A stretch of 64,000 nucleotides of DNA from RYN-230 sp963760405 (GTDB lineage: Bacteria > Actinomycetota > Actinomycetes > Streptosporangiales > Streptosporangiaceae), in assembly GCA_963760405.1 (NCBI GenBank), contig CAVXCV010000004.1:124001-188000 (forward strand), read 5' to 3'. The first letter of the stretch is position 1. Each line of letters begins with the position of its first letter. This document shows, in pieces, positions 36,062 through 44,134 of the stretch. A model generated the notes under the pieces. The model searched no databases. It was not told the origin of the DNA and worked only from the letters and a program-made list of their open reading frames with translations. The translations under genes and the position numbers were made by a program.

Positions 36062-37105
36062 CTAGCCGGGGATGAGGCCGAGGGAACGGGCCCGGCTGAC
36101 CGCCTCGTCCCGGCTGTGGACACCGAGCCTGTTATACAGGCGTGCCGCTCGCTCCTTGGCCGCCGACCGGGAGATACCCAGCTTGTCGGCGATAACGGAG
36201 AAGGGAAGTGGCTGGGGGAGATACCGCAGAACCTGGGCCTCTGCCATGGTGATCGACGCCGCCTTGACCCGTGCCCCGGCTTCGCCGGCCGCTTCGGCGG
36301 CTACCTCGTCGGCGGCGGCGATGGTGGCCAGGGATTCCGCCAGGGACGCGGCGGCTACCTCGTCGGCGGCGTCCACCGCGGCGGCGTCTTCAGCGACGGC
36401 CTCAGCAGCCGCCTGGCCGGCCGCGGCCACGATGAGGCCAGCCGCGGTCAGCGCCGTGACCGCCTCGTGGGCGGCAGCCTCCTCCACCAGCCCGGCAGTG
36501 ATCAGCGCCCGGACGGCGGCAGCGGCCGCAGCGGACTGGATACGCTCCGATTCGGCCACCGCCTCGGCCGCCTCGGCTCTGGCCGCCACCGCCGCGAGCA
36601 AGGCGCCGGCCTCATCGGCCTGAGCCTGGGCAATCACCGCAGCTGCCTCTTCCATGGCGGCGACCTCGGCTCCCACCACCAGCCCGGTCTCGGAGGTCAG
36701 GAAACCCTCGCCGATCAGCGTGCCGCCAGCCTCGGCGATGGCGTCGAAAAGCGGGGCGGCCCAGTGGTGTTCCACGAGCAGGAAGGCCAGGGCGGTCCCC
36801 GGCTGGAGAGAACCGGCCAGAGCCCGCGCATCGGCCGGGTCAAAGGCCGGGCCGCCAGCAGGCACCGGCCCGGCCGGACTGCCGTTCGCCACCGGAACGA
36901 CCGCCGCCAGGAGCGAGCCGAAGTCCTCGTCATTACCGACGGCCAGCTGCTCGATGCTGCCGTCCTGGCTTTTAGCCACGAAGAGCATGTCGAGCAGGCG
37001 AAGAACCCCCCGGCCGCGCAAACGATCGACCTCGGCCAGGATCCGGTCCTCGGCACCGGCGTCGCGGCTGAAGCTCAAGGCGATCACCTGCAGCGGTGCG
37101 GTCAT
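36062..37105 (-). CDS. DUF6325 domain fused to Ala-rich helix and LuxR-type HTH
   Basis: Three parts can be seen in 347 residues. Residues 1-145 form a DUF6325/DUF1269-like alpha-beta domain (QVIALSFSRDAGAEDRILAEV, VLRLLDMLFVAKSQDG, GTALAFLLVEHHWAAPLFDAI). Residues about 150-285 are an Ala/Glu-rich, apparently continuous helix or coiled coil. Residues about 290-347 are a LuxR/sigma-like helix-turn-helix (ADKLGISRSAAKERAARLYNRLG, HSRDEAVSRARSLGL). DUF6325 proteins are usually stand-alone small proteins, so the DNA-binding tail is unusual. It suggests a sensor domain coupled to transcription, target unknown. Confidence 0.78.
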   Translation of the reverse strand: MTAPLQVIALSFSRDAGAEDRILAEVDRLRGRGVLRLLDMLFVAKSQDGSIEQLAVGNDEDFGSLLAAVVPVANGSPAGPVPAGGPAFDPADARALAGSLQPGTALAFLLVEHHWAAPLFDAIAEAGGTLIGEGFLTSETGLVVGAEVAAMEEAAAVIAQAQADEAGALLAAVAARAEAAEAVAESERIQSAAAAAAVRALITAGLVEEAAAHEAVTALTAAGLIVAAAGQAAAEAVAEDAAAVDAADEVAAASLAESLATIAAADEVAAEAAGEAGARVKAASITMAEAQVLRYLPQPLPFSVIADKLGISRSAAKERAARLYNRLGVHSRDEAVSRARSLGLIPG

Positions 37106-37301
37106 CGTTGCCCTCCCTTGTTCCGGCCCGTAATGCCGCTGACCGTACCACCAGGCAGCGTCACCACCAGCGCCGCATCCGCGCCTGTCCTGGCAGTCGC
37201 CGGATCAATCCCCGGGACGCGCTCCACCGCCCAGCGCGTTGATATGCCGCTGGGCGGGCCGGCCTCCAAAGACTTCGCCGAAGGCCGGCGGTGCCCGGTC
37301 T

Positions 37302-37541
37302 TTACAGCCGCCGGAAGACCTGCCCCGGCCAGGCCGTGGCCGCCACGCGGCCGCGCGCATCCACAGCGATGCCCTCAGCGAGGTCACGATGCAAGCCTGC
37401 CCCACCACTCCAACGGCCCAGGCAGGCAACCCGGAAAGGGAAGACAACCGCCACCCAATCATCGATGTGGGCTAGGTCGTCCCTGGCGACAGCGCGACCC
37501 AGCGGCATCAGCGAGAGTTCGCGGGACATGATGGCCTGCAT
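37302..37541 (-). CDS. Hypothetical protein (79 aa)
   Basis: The frame from the ATG at 37541 encodes MQAIMSRELSLMPLGRAV followed by a mixed-charge, partly helical chain with DDWVAVVFPFRVA and GIAVDARGRVAATAWPG. Composition is protein-like but I recognise no family. It could be the start of a longer gene broken near 37302. Confidence 0.3.
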   Translation of the reverse strand: MQAIMSRELSLMPLGRAVARDDLAHIDDWVAVVFPFRVACLGRWSGGAGLHRDLAEGIAVDARGRVAATAWPGQVFRRL

Positions 37542-37728
37542 GAATATGCGGCCCCGCTTGCTGTCGTGCCGTGGCCGCCCATGATGGCCGGAACGGTGGC
37601 GACGTGGTCCATCGGCCAAATAGGCGCGCGCCGACCCGCCTTATTGCGTGTTGCGCCGGGTCGTCGCGTGGGCCGGCTGGCTGTGCGGGAATGGCTGATC
37701 TGCGTGCGGAGCCTGGAACCTCGCACGG

Positions 37729-38380
37729 TTACGGCCGGTGCTCGTAGTCGTCGGCTTGGTGGCGGAGGGCGAAGATCGCTGCCTGGACGCGGTCTTGCAG
37801 GCCGAGTTTGGTGAGGATACTGCGGACGTGGGTCTTGACGGTCTGCTCGCCGATCGCCAGGTCCCGGGCGATCTGCCGGTTGCTGTGACCGCGGGCGATC
37901 AGCTGGAGTACTTCGCGTTCGCGCGGGGAGAGCGGCTGCAGTGGGTCCGGCGGCGGTGGCCGGCGGAGCGCCTGGGTGAGCCGGGTCAGGAGCTCGGGGC
38001 TGAGGCTGGCGGTGCCGGCGGCGGCGTCGCGGACGGCGGCGATGACGTGCTCGGCCGGGGCGGTCTTGAGCAGGTAGGAGGTCGCGCCGGCGTGCATGGC
38101 GCGGACGAGGTGCTCGTCGTCAGTGGCGGAGGTGAGCACGACGACGGCAGGCCGGTGCGGCGCGTCGTGCAGTGCGGCGAGCACGGCGTGCCCGTCCAGT
38201 CCGGGCATGTACAGGTCGAGTAGCAGCACGTCCGGGCGGGTGGCGGCGACGACGTCTACCGTCTGCCTGGCCGTCTCCAGCTTCGCCGGCGACCTCAACG
38301 TCTGGTTCCTGGCCGAGCAGGTAGCACAGCCCCTCCCGGACGACGCGATGGTCGTCGGCGATCACCACGCGGATCGTCAC
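37729..38380 (-). CDS. NarL/LuxR-type response regulator (frameshifted near its start)
   Basis: The N-terminal receiver starts at GTG 38380, overlapping the kinase stop (GTGA): TIRVVIADDHRVVREGLCYL, then VEVAGEAGDG. It continues in another frame from about 38270 with RQTVDVVAATRPDVLLLDLYMPG (phospho-acceptor Asp), VVVLTSATDD, a LLKT Lys switch and a C-terminal GerE HTH (LSPREREVLQLIARGHSNRQIA, VKTHVRSILTKLGL). One extra base in CCTGGCC (38266-38272) accounts for the break. It pairs with the histidine kinase and probably controls the divergent lipoprotein/ABC operon. Confidence 0.85.
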
Positions 38381-39888
38381 GGCACCGGCACCCGGACGGT
38401 GAGCGCCGCGCCGCGCCCGGGTGCGCTGTCGATGTCCACGGTGCCGCCGAGTTCGGCGACCCGGTCCCGGACGTGGGCCAGCCCGGAACCGGCATGCGGG
38501 GCAGCCGGGTCGAAGCCGGTGCCGGTGTCGCGGACGGCAAGCTCGACGTGCCCGTCCTGGCGGGTCATCGACACGGCAAGCCGGCGGGCGTTGCCGTGCC
38601 GTACGGCATTGGTGCATGCCTCCTGAGTGATGCGCAGCAGGGCGTGCTCGACAGGCGCGGGGACGGTGACGTCGTCCAGGCTGGCGTCGACAGCGACGCC
38701 GAGCCGGTCGTGGTAGGCCGCGCAGATCTCCTGCAGAGCCGGGGCGAGCCCGGCACCGTCCAGGCTGGCCGGGCGCAGCTCTATCAGGAGCGCCTGCATG
38801 TCGCGCAGTGCCTCTTCGCTGATGCGCTCGATCGCCTGCGCCTGCTGATTGCCCGGGTCGGCCCGGCACATCCCGGCGGCGATCATCCGCAGGCCGAACA
38901 GGTGCTGGGAGATCGCGTCGTGGACCTCCCGCGCGATCCGGGCTCGCTCCGCGGCGCGCGCGGCGCCGGTGGCGCGCTGCCGTTCGGCAGCCAGCGCGGA
39001 GCCGAGCTGGCGGGTCATGGTGGTGAAGTTCGCCTCCAGCCGTCCGACCTCGTCCCGGCCCGAGACGGGCAGGGTGACCGTGTAGTCGCCGTCAGCGACC
39101 GCGAGGGTGGCTCGTTCAAGGCGGCGCACTCGGCGGACAAGGCGCCATGAGACCAGCAGCCCAAACAGCACGCCGACCGGCACGATCGCGATGAGCAGCA
39201 CGGAGGGGGCCGACAGCAGCGGGCCGTCCTCGCCGAGCTGACGCAGCTCGCCCCAGGCGCGGATGGGATTGAGGAACCCGGGCGACCATGGCGCCTGGAC
39301 ATAGACGTAAGCGACCCGTCCCGGCGCGCTAGCCGACGGCTTGCTGATGCCGGCGCGACCCGCCCGCCAGACCGTCCAGAGCACGCTGCCGTACGGCGTG
39401 GACACGCTGCCGCCTTTGATGCGGCCGACGGCTTCCGCCGGAGCCGCCGGGGCGGGGAGCTCGCTGGCCGCCGCCCGTCCGGGCGGGTACCGGGATGGCG
39501 CGGAGGACGCGACGACCGTGCCGTCGGCGGCGACCGCCACGACCGCGGTGACCGGTTGGTCGCTGTGGACTGGGCCGGTGACCGCCGGAACGACCAGCGT
39601 GCCGTCCGGGGCCGGCCGGGCCAGGCCCGGCTGCGCCGGCTGGCCTGGCTCGCCGAGCACGGTTCCGGCCGGCACGCCGCCGCGATAGCGCTGGGCGAGC
39701 TGCTGGCTGTAGCTCTTCGCGGTGGCGTCCACCTGGGCCTGCAGCTGGGCGCCGTTCACCAGCCGCGGTACCTGGAAGCCCAGCACGAGCGCCTCGACCA
39801 GCACCACGACGGCGAGCGTCACGAGAATGTAGGAGGCGATCAGCCGGCCCGATAGCCCCCACACCCTGCGCCGCACCCGGTCCAGCAC
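38377..39888 (-). CDS. NarL-family sensor histidine kinase
   Basis: A 503-residue membrane kinase. TM1 is about residues 12-36, an extracytoplasmic region of about 190 residues follows, and TM2 is about 228-250. A HAMP linker (ERATLAVADGDYTV) leads to a HisKA_3 dimerisation helix with the phosphorylated His in RIAREVHDAISQHLFG (about 323). The HATPase ends with TQEACTNAVRHG (N box) and VRDTGTGFDP, GSGLAHVRDRV (G boxes). The start codon is GTG. The stop overlaps the regulator GTG. The divergent lipoprotein and efflux operon are the likely regulon. Confidence 0.93.
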   Translation of the reverse strand: MLDRVRRRVWGLSGRLIASYILVTLAVVVLVEALVLGFQVPRLVNGAQLQAQVDATAKSYSQQLAQRYRGGVPAGTVLGEPGQPAQPGLARPAPDGTLVVPAVTGPVHSDQPVTAVVAVAADGTVVASSAPSRYPPGRAAASELPAPAAPAEAVGRIKGGSVSTPYGSVLWTVWRAGRAGISKPSASAPGRVAYVYVQAPWSPGFLNPIRAWGELRQLGEDGPLLSAPSVLLIAIVPVGVLFGLLVSWRLVRRVRRLERATLAVADGDYTVTLPVSGRDEVGRLEANFTTMTRQLGSALAAERQRATGAARAAERARIAREVHDAISQHLFGLRMIAAGMCRADPGNQQAQAIERISEEALRDMQALLIELRPASLDGAGLAPALQEICAAYHDRLGVAVDASLDDVTVPAPVEHALLRITQEACTNAVRHGNARRLAVSMTRQDGHVELAVRDTGTGFDPAAPHAGSGLAHVRDRVAELGGTVDIDSAPGRGAALTVRVPVP

Positions 39889-40039
39889 ACGTGCACGCTA
39901 CCTCCGCGCGGCCCTCCGGCGTATCCCTCCAGCGATGGACCCGCCCTACCCCCGGCGCGTGACGCGCCCGCCCGTCGCCGGCCGGGACGCTGGCTGCACG
40001 AACCCACAGCCACCCTGTCCAGCCGCGAGGAGACACGAG

Positions 40040-40633
40040 ATGAACAACTGCCCCGGCCGCGGACCCGGCCCGCGACCGCCCCGGCCCCGGCGGGCGCGAG
40101 CCGCAGCCGTCATCACCGTCATGGCCGCCGCTGCCCTGCTGGCGGCGGCATGCGGCGGCAGCCCGTCATCCACCGGGTCCGGCGGCCCACCGAATGCGGG
40201 AGGGTCAGCGAGTTCCCCGTCAGCGGTCGGCTACACCAGTTGCATGCGCTCCCACGGGGTGCCGGACTACCCCGACCCCGACAGCAGCGGGCAGCTCCCG
40301 AAGATAACCTCGGGGCAGCAAGTCGGAGTCAGCGGTTCCCGGCTCAATGCGGCCCAGGGAGCCTGCCAGGACCTGTGGCCGTACCAGCCGCCGACCGCGG
40401 CCCAGCAGCGGCAGCAGCTGGCCGACGACCTGAAATTCGCGCAGTGCATGCGTTCCCACGGGTTGCCGAACGTTCCCGACCCCACCACCGGTCCCGACGG
40501 GCCTCATTTCGTTATAAGCGTCAGCAGAGACGGCTTTAACCCGAATTCGCCGCAGATCCTGGCCAAGGCCCGCGAATGCCAGCACGTGCTGCCCGCAGGC
40601 ACGGGCCTGCCGTCGGTGACGGTGGAACCTTGA
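40040..40633 (+). CDS. Lipoprotein with two CMRSHG repeats
   Basis: The start is at the ATG at 40040 after GAGGAGACACGAG. An Arg-rich n-region, a hydrophobic stretch and the lipobox LAAAC (Cys about residue 39) predict a lipoprotein. After a Ser/Gly linker the mature part has two copies of a motif, SCMRSHGVPDYPDP (about 67) and QCMRSHGLPNVPDP (about 135), each with a following Cys (GACQD, ARECQ) that could form disulfides. Such proteins commonly precede membrane-fusion and ABC genes in actinomycetes. The role may be ligand sensing or delivery to the efflux system; I do not know the ligand. Confidence 0.85.
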   Translation: MNNCPGRGPGPRPPRPRRARAAAVITVMAAAALLAAACGGSPSSTGSGGPPNAGGSASSPSAVGYTSCMRSHGVPDYPDPDSSGQLPKITSGQQVGVSGSRLNAAQGACQDLWPYQPPTAAQQRQQLADDLKFAQCMRSHGLPNVPDPTTGPDGPHFVISVSRDGFNPNSPQILAKARECQHVLPAGTGLPSVTVEP

Positions 40634-40724
40634 CAGGCATCGCCGCGCCGAATCCACTGCGCCGATACGGCCTGCCCGGCGCCGGGCAGCCGGCCCGCGC
40701 GCTGCCGACGCGAGGAGGCGGGTC

Positions 40725-41885
40725 ATGAGCGGGACGCTTCCGCGCGGCCGGGAGACCGTGCCGCAGGCGGAGGCCCGGGCGGCCGCGGAGGCAAGGGAAT
40801 CGCGCGGCCGTGGCCGCTGGGTGGCCCTGGGCATCGTGGTCGTGGTGGCGGCCGGGGCGGTTTCGGCGTGGCGGACCGGTGTGTTTTCCCCGGCTGGCTC
40901 GTCCGGGGCCGGGCAGCAGGGGGCGCCGGCGACGCAGGCGGTGGTCCGGGAGGATCTGTCGGCGGCGACGCCGGTGACCGCGACGCTCGGGTATGCCGGG
41001 TCGTACATGGTGGCCGGGCGGGGCGGCGGGACGCTGACCTGGCTGCCGCCGGCCGGGCAGGTGATCGGCCAGGGCCAGGCGCTGTACCGGGTGGACAACG
41101 GATCGCCGGTGGTGCTGCTGTACGGCGGCGTGCCGGCGTGGCGGGCCCTGGGCGAGGGTGTGACGGGGGCGGACGTGTCCCAGCTCAACCATGACCTGGT
41201 GGCGCTGGGTGACGCGGACAGCGCGGATATCGTCGCGCTGGGCTGGGATTACTTCTCGTGGGAGACGGCGGCCGGGGTGCAGCGGCTGGAAGAGCACCTG
41301 GGGGTGTCCAGCCCGTCAGGGAGCCTGTCTGTGGGGCAGGTGGTGTTCGAGCCGGAGGCGATCCGGGTGTCCCAGGTCCCCGGGAGCCTGGGCGGCCCGG
41401 CCTCGGGGCCGGTGCTGGCCGCGACCTCAGACCGGCATGTGGTGTCGATCCCGCTGGATGCCTCCGACCAGTCGGAGGTCAAGGCGGGTGACACGGTGAG
41501 CATCACGCTGCCGGACGGGACGACAACGCCGGGGGTGGTCTCCTCGGTGGGCACGGTGGCGGTCACGTCCGGGCCGGGGGGGAGCCCGGTCACGACGATC
41601 CCGGTGCAGGTGAGGCTGACCGATCCGGGGGCGGCGGGGACCTTGGACCAGGCGCCGGTGACGGTGAACATCACCACCGAAAGCAGCCCCGGCCCGGTGC
41701 TCGCGGTGCCGGTGACGGCGCTACTGGCCCAGTCGCCGGGAGGGTACGTCGTGGAGGTCGTCGGCCCGGGGGGCAATCGGCGCTGGGTGCCGGTGACGCC
41801 TGGGATCTACGACGGCGCTAACGGGCTGGTGCAGGTGAGCGGGGCGCTGACGCCCGGCCAGCGCGTCGTGGTGGCAGCGTCGTGA
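40725..41885 (+). CDS. Membrane-fusion (periplasmic adaptor-like) protein of an ABC system
   Basis: A 386-residue protein with one N-terminal transmembrane helix (WVALGIVVVVAAGAVSAW, about 32-49), then an extracytoplasmic part. A lipoyl/barrel-sandwich-like segment covers about 85-140 (TATLGYAGSYMVAGRGGGTL, then GQALYRVDNGSPVVLLYG). A peptidoglycan-binding-1-like stretch (LNHDLVALG, AAGVQRLEEHLGV) and beta-barrel strands (GDTVSITLPDGT, VPVTALL) follow. It is the adaptor partner of a MacB-like exporter. GAGGAGG precedes the ATG. It overlaps the ATPase GTG by four bases (GTGA), so the two are translationally coupled. Confidence 0.88.
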   Translation: MSGTLPRGRETVPQAEARAAAEARESRGRGRWVALGIVVVVAAGAVSAWRTGVFSPAGSSGAGQQGAPATQAVVREDLSAATPVTATLGYAGSYMVAGRGGGTLTWLPPAGQVIGQGQALYRVDNGSPVVLLYGGVPAWRALGEGVTGADVSQLNHDLVALGDADSADIVALGWDYFSWETAAGVQRLEEHLGVSSPSGSLSVGQVVFEPEAIRVSQVPGSLGGPASGPVLAATSDRHVVSIPLDASDQSEVKAGDTVSITLPDGTTTPGVVSSVGTVAVTSGPGGSPVTTIPVQVRLTDPGAAGTLDQAPVTVNITTESSPGPVLAVPVTALLAQSPGGYVVEVVGPGGNRRWVPVTPGIYDGANGLVQVSGALTPGQRVVVAAS

Positions 41886-41937
41886 CCGTCGGCGCGGAGG
41901 CGGCCATGGCGGCCGGGACCGGCCGCGGCCCGACGCT

Positions 41938-42012
41938 GGTGCCGGTGCCGGTGCCGGTGCGGTGCGGTGCCGGTGCCGGTGCCGGTGCTGGTGCTGGTGC
42001 TGGAGCTGGAGC
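41938..42012 (+). repeat. Tandem GGTGCC hexamer repeat at the ABC ATPase start
   Basis: From 41938 the hexamer GGTGCC is repeated about nine times, degenerating to GGTGCT and then GGAGCT. Two adjacent units (41956-41960 and 41961-41965) lack one C each. If both were complete, the GTG at 41882 would be in frame with the ATPase. As read, the upstream frame turns into a Gly-Ala run and the ATPase must start inside the repeat. Confidence 0.8.
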
Positions 42013-42725
42013 GGGTGTCGAAGGTGTACCCGGGGTCGCCGCCGGTGCGGGCGCTGGATCGGGTGAGCCTGGCGGTGGCGGCCGGGGAGCTGGTGGCGGT
42101 GGCCGGCCCGTCGGGGTCGGGCAAGTCCACGCTGTTGCACCTGATGGGCACCTTGGACAAGCCGACGGCCGGGACGGTGCGCATCACCGGCCTGGACGTG
42201 GCGCGGATAGCCGACCGGGAGCTGGCCGGGCTGCGGGCGCGGCGGATCGGGTTCGTGTTCCAGCAGTTCTTCCTCGCCGAGCACCAGGACGTGCTGGCCA
42301 ACGTGGCCGGCGGGCTGCTGTATGCCGGGATCCGGCGCGGCGCGCGGCGGCGGCTGGCGCTGCAGGCCCTGGACCGGGTCGGGCTGGCGCACCGGGCCAC
42401 CGCCCGCCCGGCCCAGCTGTCCGGCGGGGAACGGCAGCGGGTCGCGATCGCCCGCGCGGTGGCGGGCGCGCCGCCGGTGGTACTGGCTGATGAGCCGACC
42501 GGGAACCTGGACTCGGCCACCGGCGCCGCCATCCTGGGCCTGCTGGAAGAACTCAACGCCGCCGGGACCACGATCATCATCATCACCCACGACCACGCGG
42601 TCGCCGCCCGGACCCGGCGGCGCATCGAGATGCTCGACGGGCACATCACCGCCGACACCAGCCCCGTCCGCGTCACCGGCCTGGCGGCGGCCGGCCCTCA
42701 GCCCGCGCAGGGAGGACCGGCATGA
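41967..42725 (+). CDS. ABC transporter ATP-binding protein (MacB/LolD type)
   Basis: The ATPase carries Walker A GPSGSGKST (about 48-56), Q-loop FVFQQFFLAEHQ, signature LSGGERQRVAIARAV, Walker B VVLADEPTGNLDS and H-loop IIIITHDHAVA, all as expected for the MacB/LolD family. As read, the first usable codon is a GTG inside the hexamer repeat at 41967, giving an odd Pro-Val-Leu N-terminus. The native start is probably GTG 41882, overlapping the adaptor stop, with two one-base losses in the repeat. It ends in an ATGA overlap with the permease gene. Confidence 0.9.
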   Translation: MPVPVPVLVLVLELERVSKVYPGSPPVRALDRVSLAVAAGELVAVAGPSGSGKSTLLHLMGTLDKPTAGTVRITGLDVARIADRELAGLRARRIGFVFQQFFLAEHQDVLANVAGGLLYAGIRRGARRRLALQALDRVGLAHRATARPAQLSGGERQRVAIARAVAGAPPVVLADEPTGNLDSATGAAILGLLEELNAAGTTIIIITHDHAVAARTRRRIEMLDGHITADTSPVRVTGLAAAGPQPAQGGPA

Positions 42726-43957
42726 CCACCGCATCCGGGAGGCCGGCCAGCCTGGCCGCACCGTCCGCTGTCCGGCTGCGGCCCGGGGACCTGGCCGCTC
42801 TGGCCAGCATCGGGCTGCGAACCCGCAAGCTACGCGCCGGCCTGTCCGCGCTGGGCATCGCGATCGGCGTCGCGGCGATCGTCGCCGTGCTGGGCCTGGC
42901 CGCCTCCTCCACCGCCGCGCTGCTGGCCCAGATCCAGGCACTGGGCACCAACCTGCTGACCGTCACCAACGGGCAGACCCTTACCGGCGCTGCCGCCGAG
43001 CTGCCAGTAACGGCGCCAGGCATGATCGCCCGGCTGCCCGGCGTCACCGCAGTGCAGGACACCGGCACCGTCAGCGGCGTCAGCGTCTACAAGTCCCCGC
43101 TCATCCCTGCGATCGAAACCAACGGTCTCAGCGTGGACGCCGCCACCCTGGGCCTGCCCAAGGTGGCCGGCACCAGCCTCGCGCAGGGCCGGTTCCTGAA
43201 CGCCGCGACCGCCCGCGAGCCAGCCGCCGTGCTCGGCGCTACCACCGCCCAGCTGCTGGGCATCGACCGGATCCGGCCCGGGGAGCGGATCCGGGCCGGC
43301 GGCCAGTGGTTCTACCTGACCGGCATCCTCAACCATGCCGTGCTGGCGCCGGAAATCGACTCCGCGGTCCTGATCGGCTTCCCCGCCGCGGAAAGGTACC
43401 TGCATTTCGACGGGCACCCGTCGCAGATCTACGTCCGCACCGTTGACACCCCGGCCGCCGCCACCCGCATCGACCACCTGCTCGGCGCGCAAGCCAGCCC
43501 GCAAAACCCCGGCCAGGTCACCGTCTCCCAGCCCTCGGACGCGCTGACCGCCCAGGCCGACGCCAAAGGCGCGCTCGACACCCTGTTCCTCGGCCTCGGC
43601 GCGGTCGCGCTGCTCGTCGGCGCGATCGGAGTGGCCAACATCATGGTCATCGCCGTGCTGGAACGCCGGCCCGAGATCGGGCTGCGCCGGGCGCTGGGCG
43701 CCACCCGCGGCCACATCCGCACCCAGTTCCTCGCCGAAGCCATCCTGCTGTCCCTGGCCGGCGGCGCCGCCGGCGTTATCCTCGGCGCCGCCGCCACCGC
43801 CGCCTACGCCCACACCCACGGCGAGGCCGCTGTCATCCCGCCCGAAGCCTGGGCCGGCGGCCCGGCCGCGGCTATCATCATCGGCGCCCTAGCCGGGCTG
43901 CTGCCCGCCATCCGCGCCGCCCACCTGTCCCCCACTCAGGCGCTCTGGAGCATCTGA
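42722..43957 (+). CDS. ABC transporter permease (MacB/FtsX type)
   Basis: A 411-residue permease with one N-terminal transmembrane helix (SALGIAIGVAAIVAVLGLAA), a large extracytoplasmic MacB-PCD domain (about 70-280), and three C-terminal helices (VALLVGAIGVANIMVIAVLE, ILLSLAGGAAGVILGAAATA, AAAIIIGALAGLLPAIRAA). ERRPEIGLRRALGATRGHI is the FtsX landmark. It completes the lipoprotein-adaptor-ATPase-permease operon. Such systems export peptides or antibiotics, or move lipoproteins. Its ATG overlaps the ATPase TGA. Confidence 0.93.
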   Translation: MTTASGRPASLAAPSAVRLRPGDLAALASIGLRTRKLRAGLSALGIAIGVAAIVAVLGLAASSTAALLAQIQALGTNLLTVTNGQTLTGAAAELPVTAPGMIARLPGVTAVQDTGTVSGVSVYKSPLIPAIETNGLSVDAATLGLPKVAGTSLAQGRFLNAATAREPAAVLGATTAQLLGIDRIRPGERIRAGGQWFYLTGILNHAVLAPEIDSAVLIGFPAAERYLHFDGHPSQIYVRTVDTPAAATRIDHLLGAQASPQNPGQVTVSQPSDALTAQADAKGALDTLFLGLGAVALLVGAIGVANIMVIAVLERRPEIGLRRALGATRGHIRTQFLAEAILLSLAGGAAGVILGAAATAAYAHTHGEAAVIPPEAWAGGPAAAIIIGALAGLLPAIRAAHLSPTQALWSI

Positions 43958-44134
43958 CAGCACAGGCACCACGAACAGCGTCATTCGCCGGATGCCGCTG
44001 CGAGCAGCGACTGCTCGTTTCACTGGCAACTGTTGTGACAGGAAATGACAACCGTAGCGAAGAACACCACGTCGGCGGCGACGACCTGCGCCTTGCCCGG
44101 TGGCGGTCTGCGAGAAGCACCTGCCCGCTAGGGG

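Noticed and set aside
35873..37531. 552-codon open frame on the plus strand opposite the DUF6325 fusion
   Set aside because: Gly/Arg-rich low-complexity product caused by the Ala-rich coding strand opposite.
41882..42490. Gly/Ala-rich 202-residue protein read from GTG 41882
   Set aside because: After the hexamer repeat it runs out of frame with the ABC ATPase motifs; the sequence is a frame artefact, not an antifreeze-like or structural protein.
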